Assembly: GCF_039822285.1 (NCBI RefSeq)
Contig: NZ_JBAJEY010000001.1
Span: forward strand, 310,001 to 374,000
Reading direction: 5' to 3'
Length of the DNA stretch: 64,000 nucleotides
Source of the DNA: Thiofaba sp039822285
Lineage (GTDB): Bacteria; Pseudomonadota; Gammaproteobacteria; Halothiobacillales; Halothiobacillaceae
Each line of letters opens with the position of its first letter. Position 1 is the stretch's first letter. Shown piece by piece: positions 1-8,960 of this stretch. The position numbers and the translations under genes were made by a program. The notes beneath the pieces were generated by a model, which saw nothing but the letters and a program-made list of their open reading frames with translations, was not told where the DNA came from and made no database searches.

Positions 1-378
1 TGCACGGTCAAGGGCATGCCGCTGACCGAACTGCTGCCTGCCCCGCGCATCGCCGAACTGCTGGAGGCCACGCGCCAGGCCGGAGGGCGGCTGATCACCC
101 AGACCGGCGGGCTCTCACCCTTTTTCTCCGCCGCGGCGACGATCACGGAACTTGCGCGGGCGATCGCGCGTGACCAGCACCGGCTGGTGAACGCCTCCGT
201 GCTGCTCGAGGGCGAGTATGGCCTGCATGACGTCTGCCTCGCCCTGCCCGTGCGGCTTGGCGGGGCGGGCATCCAGGCCATCCTGCCCCCAAAACTTGAG
301 GCCGACGAGCTTGAGGCGCTTAGACAGGCCGCCGGGCGCCTCCAAACCCTGATCATGGAAGCTGGGGGCATGATGTGA
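1..378 (+). CDS. mdh: Malate dehydrogenase (LDH-like family), 3' part only
   Basis: This is the C-terminal half (about 125 residues) of an NAD-dependent malate dehydrogenase of the lactate/malate dehydrogenase family. The frame is open from base 1, so the gene starts before the window. Visible family features are the TVKGMPLTELLP segment, the helix containing SPFFSAAATITEL, and the late LEGEYGLHDVCLALPV and LGGAGIQ segments that form the C-terminal alpha/beta catalytic domain. The N-terminal NAD-binding Rossmann fold and the catalytic His lie outside the window. The enzyme interconverts malate and oxaloacetate in the cytoplasm. The stop codon overlaps the GTG start of the next gene (GTGA), which suggests translational coupling. 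Lactate dehydrogenase is the alternative; the segments resemble LDH-like malate dehydrogenases more. Confidence 0.85.
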   Translation, partial: CTVKGMPLTELLPAPRIAELLEATRQAGGRLITQTGGLSPFFSAAATITELARAIARDQHRLVNASVLLEGEYGLHDVCLALPVRLGGAGIQAILPPKLEADELEALRQAAGRLQTLIMEAGGMM

Positions 379-1643
379 TCCTGCGCGGCATCCCCCTCAT
401 CCCCGGCCATGCGCGGGGACGGCTGACCAGCCGCATGGAGGGCGATCTTGCCGGGCATATCCTGCTCCTGGATCAGCAGGACATCCCGGCCCTGTTGAGG
501 CATGCGGGCAACCCGCCGGCCGGACTGATCGTCCACCATGCGGCACGCTTTGGGCACATCCTCATCCGGCTGTTCACCCTCGCCATCCCCACCCTCCTGC
601 TCGAAAGCCAGCAGGCGACCAGCCTCGTGTCGGGGCAGTGGTTCGAGCTGGACGGGGAGCAGGGGTTGCTGGGTGATGAGCCGCTGCCCCCGCCGCTTAC
701 CAAGCCGGAGGGGGGACAGCACGCCTGGCGGCTGGCCGACGGTGAACCGATCGAGCTGATGGCAAGCATCAGCGATGCACGTGGTGCGGCCCAGGCCCTG
801 CGCCGCGGGGCCTCGGCCATCGGCCTGGTGCGCAGCGAATACCTCCATCCCGAACCACCGGCTGTGCCTGATGTGGCTTTCTACATCAAGGCCTTGGGTG
901 AGGTTCTTGAAGCGTCATACCCCCTGCCGGTCACCGTGCGCCTGTTCGACTACGGCCCGGACAAACCGGTGCCGTGGTGGACGGAGGCGCCCATCGCGCC
1001 GCTCGGCTGGCAAGGCAGCCGGCTGTACGCCCTGGAGCGCATGGCGTGCGTGCTCGATGCCGAACTTGCCGCCCTGGAGGAAGTGAGTGGGGATGACCGC
1101 CTCGCCCTGCTGGCGCCCTACCTGACCCACCCTTGGGAGTTCGAGGCCATCAAGGCGCGCCTGCAACGCTGGCCCCGGCTAAGCAGGCTGCCGCTCGGCG
1201 CCATGGTGGAGACCCCGGCGGCGGCCTTTGCCCTGCCGGAATGGAAGACGCAGGCCGACTTCGTCGGGATTGGCTGCAACGATCTGATGCAGGCCTTCCA
1301 TGCCACCGACCGCAACCGCCCCGAGCTCGCCCGCTGGCTCGATCCCTACGCGCCAGCCTGGCTGCGCTTCCTCGCCCGGCTGGCCGAGGAAGGCAAGGCG
1401 CTCGGATTATCCATGCGGATCTGCGGCCAGTTGCCTGCCGTACCGGGTTTTTTCCCGCTCCTGCTCGGCATGGGCTTCCACGCCTTCTCGGTCGAGCCGC
1501 TCATGCTCCCCATGCTCGGTCATGTGGCGCACACGACGGAAACGGGCGAGGCACGCGCCCTGCTCGAGGAGGCCCTCAAGGCCCACTCGTCCGCCGAGGT
1601 GCGCGCGCTGCTCGGCCTGCCCCAGGATCGGCCGGGCGCTTGA
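375..1643 (+). CDS. Stand-alone PEP-utilising protein, enzyme I-like, without HPr-binding domain
   Basis: A 422-residue protein made of a swivelling phosphohistidine domain (about 1-100) followed by a PEP/pyruvate-binding TIM barrel (about 125-410), as in PTS enzyme I, PEP synthase and PPDK. The catalytic set can be matched: His61 in ARFGH (enzyme I has RTSH), Arg153 in GLVRSEYL, Arg189 in TVRLFDYGPDK, Glu279 in AMVETPAA, Asn302-Asp303 in GIGCNDLMQ, Arg313, and Cys350 in RICGQ. Enzyme I is about 570 residues and carries an inserted HPr-binding helical domain; none is present here, nor is an ATP-grasp domain as in PEP synthase. The phosphate acceptor is therefore unknown. It starts with GTG inside the mdh stop (GTGA overlap), implying co-expression with malate dehydrogenase. 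PEP autophosphorylation is inferred from the residues. The true partner could lie upstream of the window. Confidence 0.75.
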   Translation: MILRGIPLIPGHARGRLTSRMEGDLAGHILLLDQQDIPALLRHAGNPPAGLIVHHAARFGHILIRLFTLAIPTLLLESQQATSLVSGQWFELDGEQGLLGDEPLPPPLTKPEGGQHAWRLADGEPIELMASISDARGAAQALRRGASAIGLVRSEYLHPEPPAVPDVAFYIKALGEVLEASYPLPVTVRLFDYGPDKPVPWWTEAPIAPLGWQGSRLYALERMACVLDAELAALEEVSGDDRLALLAPYLTHPWEFEAIKARLQRWPRLSRLPLGAMVETPAAAFALPEWKTQADFVGIGCNDLMQAFHATDRNRPELARWLDPYAPAWLRFLARLAEEGKALGLSMRICGQLPAVPGFFPLLLGMGFHAFSVEPLMLPMLGHVAHTTETGEARALLEEALKAHSSAEVRALLGLPQDRPGA

Positions 1644-1653
1644 AGGCCGCCGA

Positions 1654-2253
1654 TCAGAAAGCCGGGCCCGCTCTTCCCCGCAGGCGGTCACCGTGCAGGG
1701 CCAGCCACTGCATCAGGATCATCGGCCCAGCCGAGCAGATCAGCCCCTGCTCCAGCAGCCCCAGGGCCTCCTCGCGCGGCACGACGCTGACCTTGATGTC
1801 CTCGTGCTCATGCTCAAGGCCGTGCAGGCCGCCCACACCCTCGCTGTCCACCTCGGCCCAGTACAGGTACAGGCTCTCAGTGGTACCGCCGGGGCTGACC
1901 CAGAAGCGGGTGATGTATTCGAGCGAGAGCGGCACCAGGCCCGCCTCCTCCTGCATCTCGCGGCGCGCCACATCCTCGGGCGACTCGCCAGGCTCGATCA
2001 TGCCGGCAGGAAACTCCTTCAGCCACGGCCCGCCCGGGGCGTCCAGCGCCCCCGGACGGAACTGTTCCAGCAACACCACCGCATCGCGCTTGGGATCGTA
2101 GGGCAGGACCGCCACGGCATGCCCGCGCTCGAACATCTCCCGCCGGATGGTGTCCGTCCAGCCCCCGGCGTAACGCTGGTGGCGCAGGTGATAGCGCTCC
2201 AGACGGAAAAACCCCTGATACATGACCTCGCGGTCAAGCAGTTCCCACTGCAT
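1654..2253 (-). CDS. nudF: ADP-ribose pyrophosphatase, Nudix family
   Basis: A 199-residue Nudix hydrolase that most likely splits ADP-ribose into AMP and ribose-5-phosphate in the cytoplasm. The complete Nudix box spans residues 84-106, starting GMIEPGESPED and containing the metal-binding REMQEE core (Arg98, Glu99, Glu102, Glu103). The preceding VAVLPYDP...VVLLEQFRPGAL segment and the TESLYLY segment after the box are typical of the NudF/ADPRase group rather than MutT. The length matches the E. coli enzyme (209 residues). It converges on the PEP-utilising gene with about 10 bp between stops, and is divergent from the small gene at 2286 with a 32-bp gap that must hold both translation starts. 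Substrate assignment within Nudix is by similarity only. Confidence 0.85.
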   Translation of the reverse strand: MQWELLDREVMYQGFFRLERYHLRHQRYAGGWTDTIRREMFERGHAVAVLPYDPKRDAVVLLEQFRPGALDAPGGPWLKEFPAGMIEPGESPEDVARREMQEEAGLVPLSLEYITRFWVSPGGTTESLYLYWAEVDSEGVGGLHGLEHEHEDIKVSVVPREEALGLLEQGLICSAGPMILMQWLALHGDRLRGRAGPAF

Positions 2254-2285
2254 ACTCCTGATCCCCTGCTACATGTTGATGTCCG

Positions 2286-2588
2286 ATGAGCGACGATACC
2301 CTGCTCCAGCACCTGAGCGGCTTGCTGGGTCGCGAGGCCCTGATCGAGGGTCGCAGGCTGTGCGTGGTCGAGATCCTGCGCGAAGGCCCCATGCTCGTGC
2401 TCAGGGAGCCGGGCAATGCCACCCTGCAGGACAACCTCTACGGCCAGCCGCGCCGCCATGCCCCGCGCCATTTTCAGGTGCCGCTGGTCAGCGAACTCGG
2501 CGACCGGCTGCATCCCGTGGCGCGCCAGTTCATGAGCGCGGAGGAGGCCGAGGCGCTGGGCCGGAAGCTGTTTGCGGGGACGGACTAA
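2286..2588 (+). CDS. Conserved hypothetical small protein
   Basis: A 100-residue acidic-basic mixed protein without signal peptide or membrane segment. I do not recognise the family with certainty. It reads as a compact beta-rich fold: VVEILREGPMLVLREPG resembles a small barrel strand pair, followed by a short helical C-terminus (SAEEAEALGRKL). It is divergent from nudF, only 32 bp away, and converges on kdsB across a REP-like repeat. Its codon use and GC3 look like those of neighbouring genes, which supports it being a real gene. No function is proposed. Confidence 0.6.
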   Translation: MSDDTLLQHLSGLLGREALIEGRRLCVVEILREGPMLVLREPGNATLQDNLYGQPRRHAPRHFQVPLVSELGDRLHPVARQFMSAEEAEALGRKLFAGTD

Positions 2589-2639
2589 AACCCTGTTTTC
2601 AAGGGGAAAATCGCTGCAGCACACGGCCACCTCAGCCGC

Positions 2640-2707
2640 GTAGGAGCGGCGCCCTCGCCGCGACAAAAGCCTAAACGGGCTCATCGGCCCGGGGGCGGGC
2701 CTCCTAC
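2640..2707. repeat. REP-like palindromic element, full copy 1
   Basis: A 68-bp intergenic element with inverted ends GTAGGAG (2640-2646) and CTCCTAC (2701-2707). Each end carries its own hairpin: GCGGCG-CCCT-CGCCGC on the left, and on the right, read on the minus strand, GGCCCG-CCCC-CGGGCC. A near-identical layout recurs at 8677-8746 and half copies occur at 12845 and 19220. The right end overlaps the kdsB stop codon (2704-2706). The layout resembles REP/BIME elements of pseudomonads and other gammaproteobacteria. Confidence 0.75.
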
Positions 2708-3462
2708 AGACGGGGCGCCAACAAGGCCTCAACCCGGGCTAGGTCCTCCGCCGTGTCCACCCCGTGCCCCGGCGGCTCCATGACCACGTCCACGTGGATG
2801 CGCGCGCCCTGCCACAGGGCGCGCAGCTGTTCGAGCTTCTCCAATTTTTCGATCGGCGCCTCCGGCCATTCGGCGAAGTTGCGCAGAAAGCCGGCACGGT
2901 AGGCATACAGCCCAAGATGACGGAAGGCATGGTCGTGATACGCATCGGCCTCCATGCCAAAGGCATCGCGCTCCCAGGGGATAGGCGCGCGGCTGAAGTA
3001 GAGGGCAAAACCGAAGCGGTCGCGCACCACCTTGACCACGTGCGGGTCGAACAAATCGCGCGCGGAGTGGATCGGGGTGCACAGGGTGGCGATGGCGGCC
3101 TGTGGATGGGCGGCGAGATTCTCCGCCAGCCGGTCCAGCAGGTCGGCCGGGATCAGCGGCTCATCGCCCTGCAGGTTCAGGACCAGGGTGTCATCCGGCC
3201 AGCCCATGAGGCGGACCACCTCGGCCAACCGGTCGGTGCCGGTGGCATGGCTGGACGAGGTCATCACCACCCGCACCCCAAGCCCCTCGCCGGCCACACG
3301 GATGCGCTCATCGTCGGTGGCGAGGATGATCTCGTCGGCCTGGCAGGTGCGGGCGCGCTCGATGACATGGGCAATCAGCGGCCGGCCCGCGAGCGGCAAG
3401 AGCGGCTTGCCCGGCAGGCGGGAGGAACCGTAGCGGGCGGGGATGACGAGCTTGTAGCCCAT
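2704..3462 (-). CDS. kdsB: 3-deoxy-manno-octulosonate cytidylyltransferase
   Basis: A 252-residue CMP-Kdo synthetase that activates Kdo with CTP for lipopolysaccharide inner-core assembly in the cytoplasm. The nucleotide-binding start is visible (VIPARYGSSRLPGKPL), followed by VIERA, ILATDDERI, TSSSHATGTDRLAEV and NLQGDEPLI, all hallmark segments. The length matches E. coli KdsB (248). I place the start at the ATG at 3462, which overlaps the trm112 stop as TGATG; a GTG one codon upstream is also possible. The TAG stop lies inside a REP-like element, so the last residues (LLAPRL) abut repeat DNA. It is the last gene of the exbB-exbD-msbA-lpxK-trm112-kdsB operon. Confidence 0.95.
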   Translation of the reverse strand: MGYKLVIPARYGSSRLPGKPLLPLAGRPLIAHVIERARTCQADEIILATDDERIRVAGEGLGVRVVMTSSSHATGTDRLAEVVRLMGWPDDTLVLNLQGDEPLIPADLLDRLAENLAAHPQAAIATLCTPIHSARDLFDPHVVKVVRDRFGFALYFSRAPIPWERDAFGMEADAYHDHAFRHLGLYAYRAGFLRNFAEWPEAPIEKLEKLEQLRALWQGARIHVDVVMEPPGHGVDTAEDLARVEALLAPRL

Positions 3463-3671
3463 CACGCGGCCGCCGGATGCTGGGCGCGCAGGCGCTCAGC
3501 CTCCTCTTCGGAGAGCTGGCGGGCCTCCTCGGGCAGCATCACCGGGATGCCATCGCGGATCGGATAGGCCAGCCGGGCGGCGATGGAGATCAACTCCTGG
3601 GCGGATTGGTCATAGATGAGCGGCCCCTTGGTCACCGGGCAGGCAAGGATCTCAAGCAGGCGTTTGTCCAT
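3462..3671 (-). CDS. Trm112-family small zinc-ribbon-like protein
   Basis: A 69-residue protein beginning MDKRLLEILACPVTKGPL, the standard start of the bacterial Trm112/YcaR family. It keeps the first CP motif, but the later Cys pair of zinc-binding members is replaced: it reads YDQSAQELIS and then AYPIRDGIPVML. The start at 3671 is chosen because the family begins at this Met; a longer frame upstream only duplicates lpxK in another frame. Its 5' end overlaps the lpxK 3' end by 20 bp and its stop overlaps the kdsB start. In gammaproteobacteria this gene typically sits between lpxK and kdsB. Its role is unclear; eukaryotic Trm112 activates methyltransferases. Confidence 0.9.
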   Translation of the reverse strand: MDKRLLEILACPVTKGPLIYDQSAQELISIAARLAYPIRDGIPVMLPEEARQLSEEEAERLRAQHPAAA

Positions 3672-4646
3672 CGCGCAAGGGCTCCAGGCGGGAGAGGATG
3701 AATTCGGCCAACCCGGCGTCCACCTCGGCTTCGACGGGGACATACCAGTGGTTGGGCTGGGCATAGGCTTGGCATTTTACCGCATCCTTCTCGGTCATCA
3801 GCAGCGGCCGGGCGGTAAAAGGGACAAGATCGGCCGCGCTGAACGGGTGGTGATCGGCGAAGGGGTGGCCCTCAATCTCAAGACCCAGCCCGCGTAGCAT
3901 GGCGAAGAAGCGCTCAGGATGGCCAATCCCGGCCAGGGCGTCGCACATTTGGCCGCGGAAGGTGGAAAGCGGCTGGCTGCGACCATCCACAAGGTTGACC
4001 GCAGCCCCGGGCACCAGCCGCATGCCCCACTGCCCGGCTTGGGGCGGTCCGCCTTGGACCACCACGGCATCCACCTCCTGCAGACGCGTTGCCGGTTCGC
4101 GCAAGGGACCCGCGGGCAGGCAGCGGCCATTGCCCACGCCCCGCGCGCCATCGACCACGGCAATCTCCAGGTCACGGGCGAGTTGCAGGTGCTGCAAGCC
4201 ATCATCGAGCAACAGCACATCCGCCCCGAGATCAAGTGCCAGGCGCCCGGCCCGCGCCCGTTCGGGGTGGACGATGACCTCCACCGCCTCCCCCAGCCGA
4301 CGCTTGAGCAGCAGCGGCTCATCCCCGACCTCGGTGGCCGGGCTGTCCGCCCGCACCCGCCGGGGCTCGCCCTCGATCCTTGCCCCGTAGCCGCGGCTGA
4401 GCACCGCGGGGTGCCAGCCGGCGGACTGGAGCGTCCGCGCCAGCCACAGGGTCAAGGGGGTCTTGCCACTGCCGCCCGCGGTGATATTGCCGACGACGAT
4501 CACCGGCACCGGCAGGCGCTCGGCATGCTTCAGACCCTTGCGGTAGGCGAGCAGGCGACGGCGGGCAAGGCGGCACCACAGCCAGCCGAGCGGCGCCAGC
4601 AGCAGGCTGCGCGGGTCGGCGGGGGATTGCCAGAAGTCCGGCGTCC

Positions 4647-4650
<4 letters not shown>
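3652..4650 (-). CDS. lpxK: Tetraacyldisaccharide 4'-kinase
   Basis: A 332-residue membrane-associated kinase that phosphorylates the 4' position of the lipid A disaccharide precursor to give lipid IVA. The N-terminal hydrophobic segment (about 12-30) fits inner-membrane association. The P-loop GNITAGGSGKT is at residues 54-64, followed by LSRGYGA, DEPLLLKRR, VLLLDDGLQHL and the C-terminal FADHHPF and TEKDAVK motifs. The length equals the E. coli enzyme (328). The start is GTG at 4650, overlapping the msbA stop (GTGA), so it is translationally coupled to msbA, its usual partner in delivering lipid A. Confidence 0.96.
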
Positions 4651-6412
<1,762 letters not shown>

Positions 6413-6416
<4 letters not shown>

Positions 6417-6829
6417 CGTGCGGGCGGGGCCGGTTCGGTGGCGAGGCCGACGTGCACCAGACCCGCCGCACGTGCGGCATCGAGGGCGCGCACCACGGCC
6501 TGGTGAGTGGCCCGGCCATCGGCCCGGATCAGAACCTGGGTGTCCTCGCTGCGCCCCGGGACGGCGCGCAGGCGGGCCGCCAGCTGATCGGCCTCGACCA
6601 CCTCGCCATTGAGGGCATAGTGCCCGGCCGCGTCGATCTCGATCACCCAGGGCTCATCCTTGCGCTCGGCGGCCGCGCCCTGCCCGGCCTCGGGCAGATC
6701 GACCTTGAGCCGGGTGGCCTCCACGAAAGTGGTAGTGAGCATGAAGAACAGCAGCAGGAGGAAGACCACGTCGATCAGGGAGGTGAGATCGAGGCCAACC
6801 TCGTCGCGCTGGCGCGGACGGAAGTTCAT
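6413..6829 (-). CDS. exbD: Biopolymer transport protein ExbD/TolR
   Basis: A 138-residue single-span inner-membrane protein with a periplasmic C-terminal domain. The cytoplasmic start MNFRPRQRDE is followed by the transmembrane helix (about 17-36) carrying the conserved proton-path aspartate Asp20 in LTSLIDVVF. With ExbB it forms a proton-driven motor that energises TonB-dependent uptake or a Tol-like envelope function. It lies 7 bp downstream of exbB and overlaps msbA by 4 bp. This exbB-exbD pair next to msbA/lpxK is common in gammaproteobacteria and is often distinct from the tonB-linked pair, so its energised partner cannot be told from this window. Confidence 0.92.
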
Positions 6830-6836
6830 GAACGGC

Positions 6837-7505
6837 TCATCCCGCCGGCGTCACTGGGGCGCTTGCGGAGGGCTTGCCCGCCTCGCGCAGGGCCGCGCGC
6901 GCCTCGATGGCGAACAGGCCATCGAGCAGGCGCATGGCCTCGCGTTCCATGTCGATCACCAGCCGGTCGACCTGGGCGCGGAAGGCGCGGTGGGCGATCA
7001 CACTCGGCACGGCCACGATCAGGCCGGCCGCGGTGGTCAACAGCGCGGTGGAGATCCCGCCGGCAAGATCGGACGGCCGCCCGAGGCCCTGGCTGGTGAT
7101 GACATCGAAGGTCATGATCATCCCCACCACGGTGCCGAGCAGGCCAAGCAGCGGGCTGATGACGGCGATGGTGCCAAGGGTGGTCAGGCAGCATTCGAGT
7201 TCATGCGCCACATGGCGACCGGCGTCCTCGATCCTGGCCTTCATCTCCTCGCGGCTGATCGCGTAGGGGGCGAGTCCCGCCACCAGCACCCGCCCGAGCG
7301 GCGAACGCAGGCCGATGGCACGCAGCCGCTCGGCGGTGAGTTCACGGCGCTGGACCAGCCGCTCGATTTCCTCCACCACACCGGGCGGCAGGACCCGGGC
7401 GCGCCGCAGGCTCCAAGCCCGCTCGATGATGAGGCCGAGCGCGACCACCGAGGCGAGCAGGATGGGCGCCATCCACCAGCCACCCGCGAGGAGAAGCTCC
7501 AGCAT
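6837..7505 (-). CDS. exbB: MotA/TolQ/ExbB proton channel family protein
   Basis: A 222-residue inner-membrane protein with a first helix at about 7-27 (GGWWMAPILLASVVALGLII), a long cytoplasmic region, and two further helices around 108-130 and 150-175. The family segment TLGTIAVISPLLGLLGTVVG lies at the second helix and GGISTALLTTAAGLIVAVPS at the third, with the polar residues expected in the proton path. I choose the ATG at 7505, 5 nt after the aroG stop; a TTG at 7514 would overlap that stop. It forms the stator-type motor with ExbD encoded just downstream. Confidence 0.92.
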   Translation of the reverse strand: MLELLLAGGWWMAPILLASVVALGLIIERAWSLRRARVLPPGVVEEIERLVQRRELTAERLRAIGLRSPLGRVLVAGLAPYAISREEMKARIEDAGRHVAHELECCLTTLGTIAVISPLLGLLGTVVGMIMTFDVITSQGLGRPSDLAGGISTALLTTAAGLIVAVPSVIAHRAFRAQVDRLVIDMEREAMRLLDGLFAIEARAALREAGKPSASAPVTPAG

Positions 7506-7510
7506 CCCGC

Positions 7511-8566
7511 TCAACCCTTGCTCCGGCGCTCACGCACCGCGGCCGCGAGCTCGTGGATGACCCCCACGCTGTCCTCCCAGCCGATGCACGCGTCGGTGAT
7601 GCTCTGGCCGTAGGTCAGTGTGCAGGGGTCCTGCACGTCCTGGCGGCCACCAACGATATGGCTCTCGATCATGGCGCCGATGATGTGGCGGTTGCCCGCC
7701 GCAATCTGGCCGGCCACGTCGCGCGCCACGTCGATCTGGCGCAGGTATTCCTTGCGGCTGTTGGCGTGCGAGAAGTCGATCATCAGGCGCTTCGGCAGAT
7801 TCGCCTTGTCCAGCGCGGACACGGCGGCGGCGACGCTTTCGGCATCGTAATTGGGCTGCTTGCCGCCGCGCAGGATGATGTGGCAGTCCTCGTTGCCGCG
7901 GGTGGAGAAGATCGCGGAATGCCCCTCCTTGGTCACCGACAGGAAATGGTGCGGGCGCTCCGCCGCGCGGATCGCGTCGATGGCCACCTGCAGGCCGCCG
8001 TCGGTGCCGTTCTTGAACCCGACCGGGCAGGAGAGACCGGAGGCCAGCTCGCGGTGCACCTGGCTCTCGGTGGTGCGCGCCCCGATGGCGCCCCAGCTGA
8101 CCAGGTCGGAGACATACTGCGGGCTGATGAGGTCGAGGTACTCGGTCGCGGCCGGCACACCCATGTCGGCGAGGTCCGCCAGCAGGTGACGCGCCAGATG
8201 CAAGCCCTCGTTGATGCGGTAGCTGCCGTCCAGGTTCGGGTCGTTGATCAGCCCCTTCCAGCCCACGGTGGTACGCGGCTTTTCGAAGTACACGCGCATG
8301 ATGAGCAGGATGTCGTCCTTCACCGCCTCCGCCAGCCCCTTGAGGCGCTGGGCGTAGTCGCGCGCGGCCTTCACGTCGTGAATCGAGCACGGCCCCATGA
8401 TGACCAGCAGGCGGTCGTCCTCACCGGTCAGGATCGCGTGGATGGCCTGGCGCGCGGAATACACCGTCTCCGCCCCGCGCTCGGTCAGCGGATGCTTGCG
8501 GCGCACCTCCACGGGCGGCATGACTTCCTGGATGCCCACGATGCGCAGATCGTCGGTGAGATACAT
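7511..8566 (-). CDS. aroG: 3-deoxy-7-phosphoheptulonate (DAHP) synthase, class I
   Basis: A 351-residue enzyme that condenses PEP and erythrose-4-phosphate, the first step to chorismate. It is closely AroG/AroF-like throughout: LLVIMGPCSIHD, YFEKPRTTVGWKGLINDP, SWGAIGARTTESQVHRE, PVGFKNGTDG, CHIILRGGK, MIDFSHANS, and the C-terminal ITDACIGWED. Length and these motifs place it in the class I alpha group, normally feedback-inhibited by one aromatic amino acid; which one cannot be read by eye. The start is the Met of MYLTDDLRIVG at 8566; a Met seven codons upstream is possible. It heads the exbB-kdsB run with a 5-bp gap to exbB and probably provides its promoter. Confidence 0.96.
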   Translation of the reverse strand: MYLTDDLRIVGIQEVMPPVEVRRKHPLTERGAETVYSARQAIHAILTGEDDRLLVIMGPCSIHDVKAARDYAQRLKGLAEAVKDDILLIMRVYFEKPRTTVGWKGLINDPNLDGSYRINEGLHLARHLLADLADMGVPAATEYLDLISPQYVSDLVSWGAIGARTTESQVHRELASGLSCPVGFKNGTDGGLQVAIDAIRAAERPHHFLSVTKEGHSAIFSTRGNEDCHIILRGGKQPNYDAESVAAAVSALDKANLPKRLMIDFSHANSRKEYLRQIDVARDVAGQIAAGNRHIIGAMIESHIVGGRQDVQDPCTLTYGQSITDACIGWEDSVGVIHELAAAVRERRSKG

Positions 8567-8605
8567 GGTCACGGCTAACAGGCTCAAATACGTGGCAAAG
8601 CCGGG

Positions 8606-8611
8606 ATATTA
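8606..8611 (-). promoter_or_regulatory. Candidate extended -10 for aroG
   Basis: On the minus strand the sequence TGGTAATAT gives a TAATAT hexamer preceded by the TGn extension, about 40 bp upstream of the aroG start. No good -35 hexamer is visible at 17 bp, as is usual for extended -10 promoters. Motif match only. Confidence 0.4.
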
Positions 8612-8676
8612 CCAGAGCCGCCCACCACCTCACACCGGCCTCTCCTCGGAGGGCTGGTCAAACGCATGAACGGGAC

Positions 8677-8746
8677 GTAGGAGCGACGCCCTCGTCGCGA
8701 TAGGGCGGTACTGAAGGGACCGTCGGCCGGGGGGCGGGCCTCCTAC
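8677..8746. repeat. REP-like palindromic element, full copy 2
   Basis: A 70-bp element with the same ends as the copy at 2640 (GTAGGAG at 8677, CTCCTAC ending 8746). The left hairpin is GCGACG-CCCT-CGTCGC, against GCGGCG-CCCT-CGCCGC in copy 1: both sides of one base pair have changed, so the stem is preserved. The right hairpin reads GGCCCG-CCCC-CCGGCC on the minus strand, with one mismatch. It lies in the divergent region between aroG and fbpA. Confidence 0.75.
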
Positions 8747-8880
8747 GGCCAAAGGGGGTAAAGATTGCACCCTTCGCACGCTGGATTCTCGCCTTGTTCG
8801 ATCGCTTCAGGCTTTCACGCAGTTGCCGTGCCTCGGAGGGCGCCGGCACGGACGGAATCATACCCCCATGCACGCAAACG
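8747..8880. other. Rest of the aroG-fbpA intergenic region
   Basis: The aroG-fbpA gap is almost 400 bp. Besides the aroG promoter candidate, the REP-like element and the Fur/promoter region, this 134-bp stretch holds nothing I can identify. It has short open frames on both strands, but none has a family-like sequence or a good ribosome binding site. Confidence 0.5.
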
Positions 8881-8883
8881 TAA

Positions 8884-8913
8884 TTGAGAATGTTTCTTAC
8901 TTGATTTTTTTAT
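8884..8913 (+). promoter_or_regulatory. Candidate fbpA promoter with overlapping Fur box
   Basis: TGAGAATGTTTCTTA at 8885-8899 fits the Fur 7-1-7 pattern (TGATAAT-n-ATTATCA) at 11 of 14 positions. It overlaps a -35-like TTGAGA (8884-8889), and an 18-bp spacer leads to TTTTAT (8908-8913). The AT-rich block stands out from the GC-rich surroundings. Its position upstream of an iron importer makes Fur repression under iron sufficiency likely. Confidence 0.6.
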
Positions 8914-8960
8914 GCCGCCAAGCACAATGGCCTCGAATCAGATCCCCCGGAGCTGCCACC

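Noticed and set aside
375..1643. Annotating the PEP-utilising gene as ptsI or ppsA
   Set aside because: The HPr-binding insert of enzyme I and the ATP-grasp domain of PEP synthase are both missing, so neither name is justified.
8658..8873. 71-codon minus-strand frame in the aroG-fbpA gap
   Set aside because: It runs through the REP-like element, has no good ribosome site and no family-like sequence.
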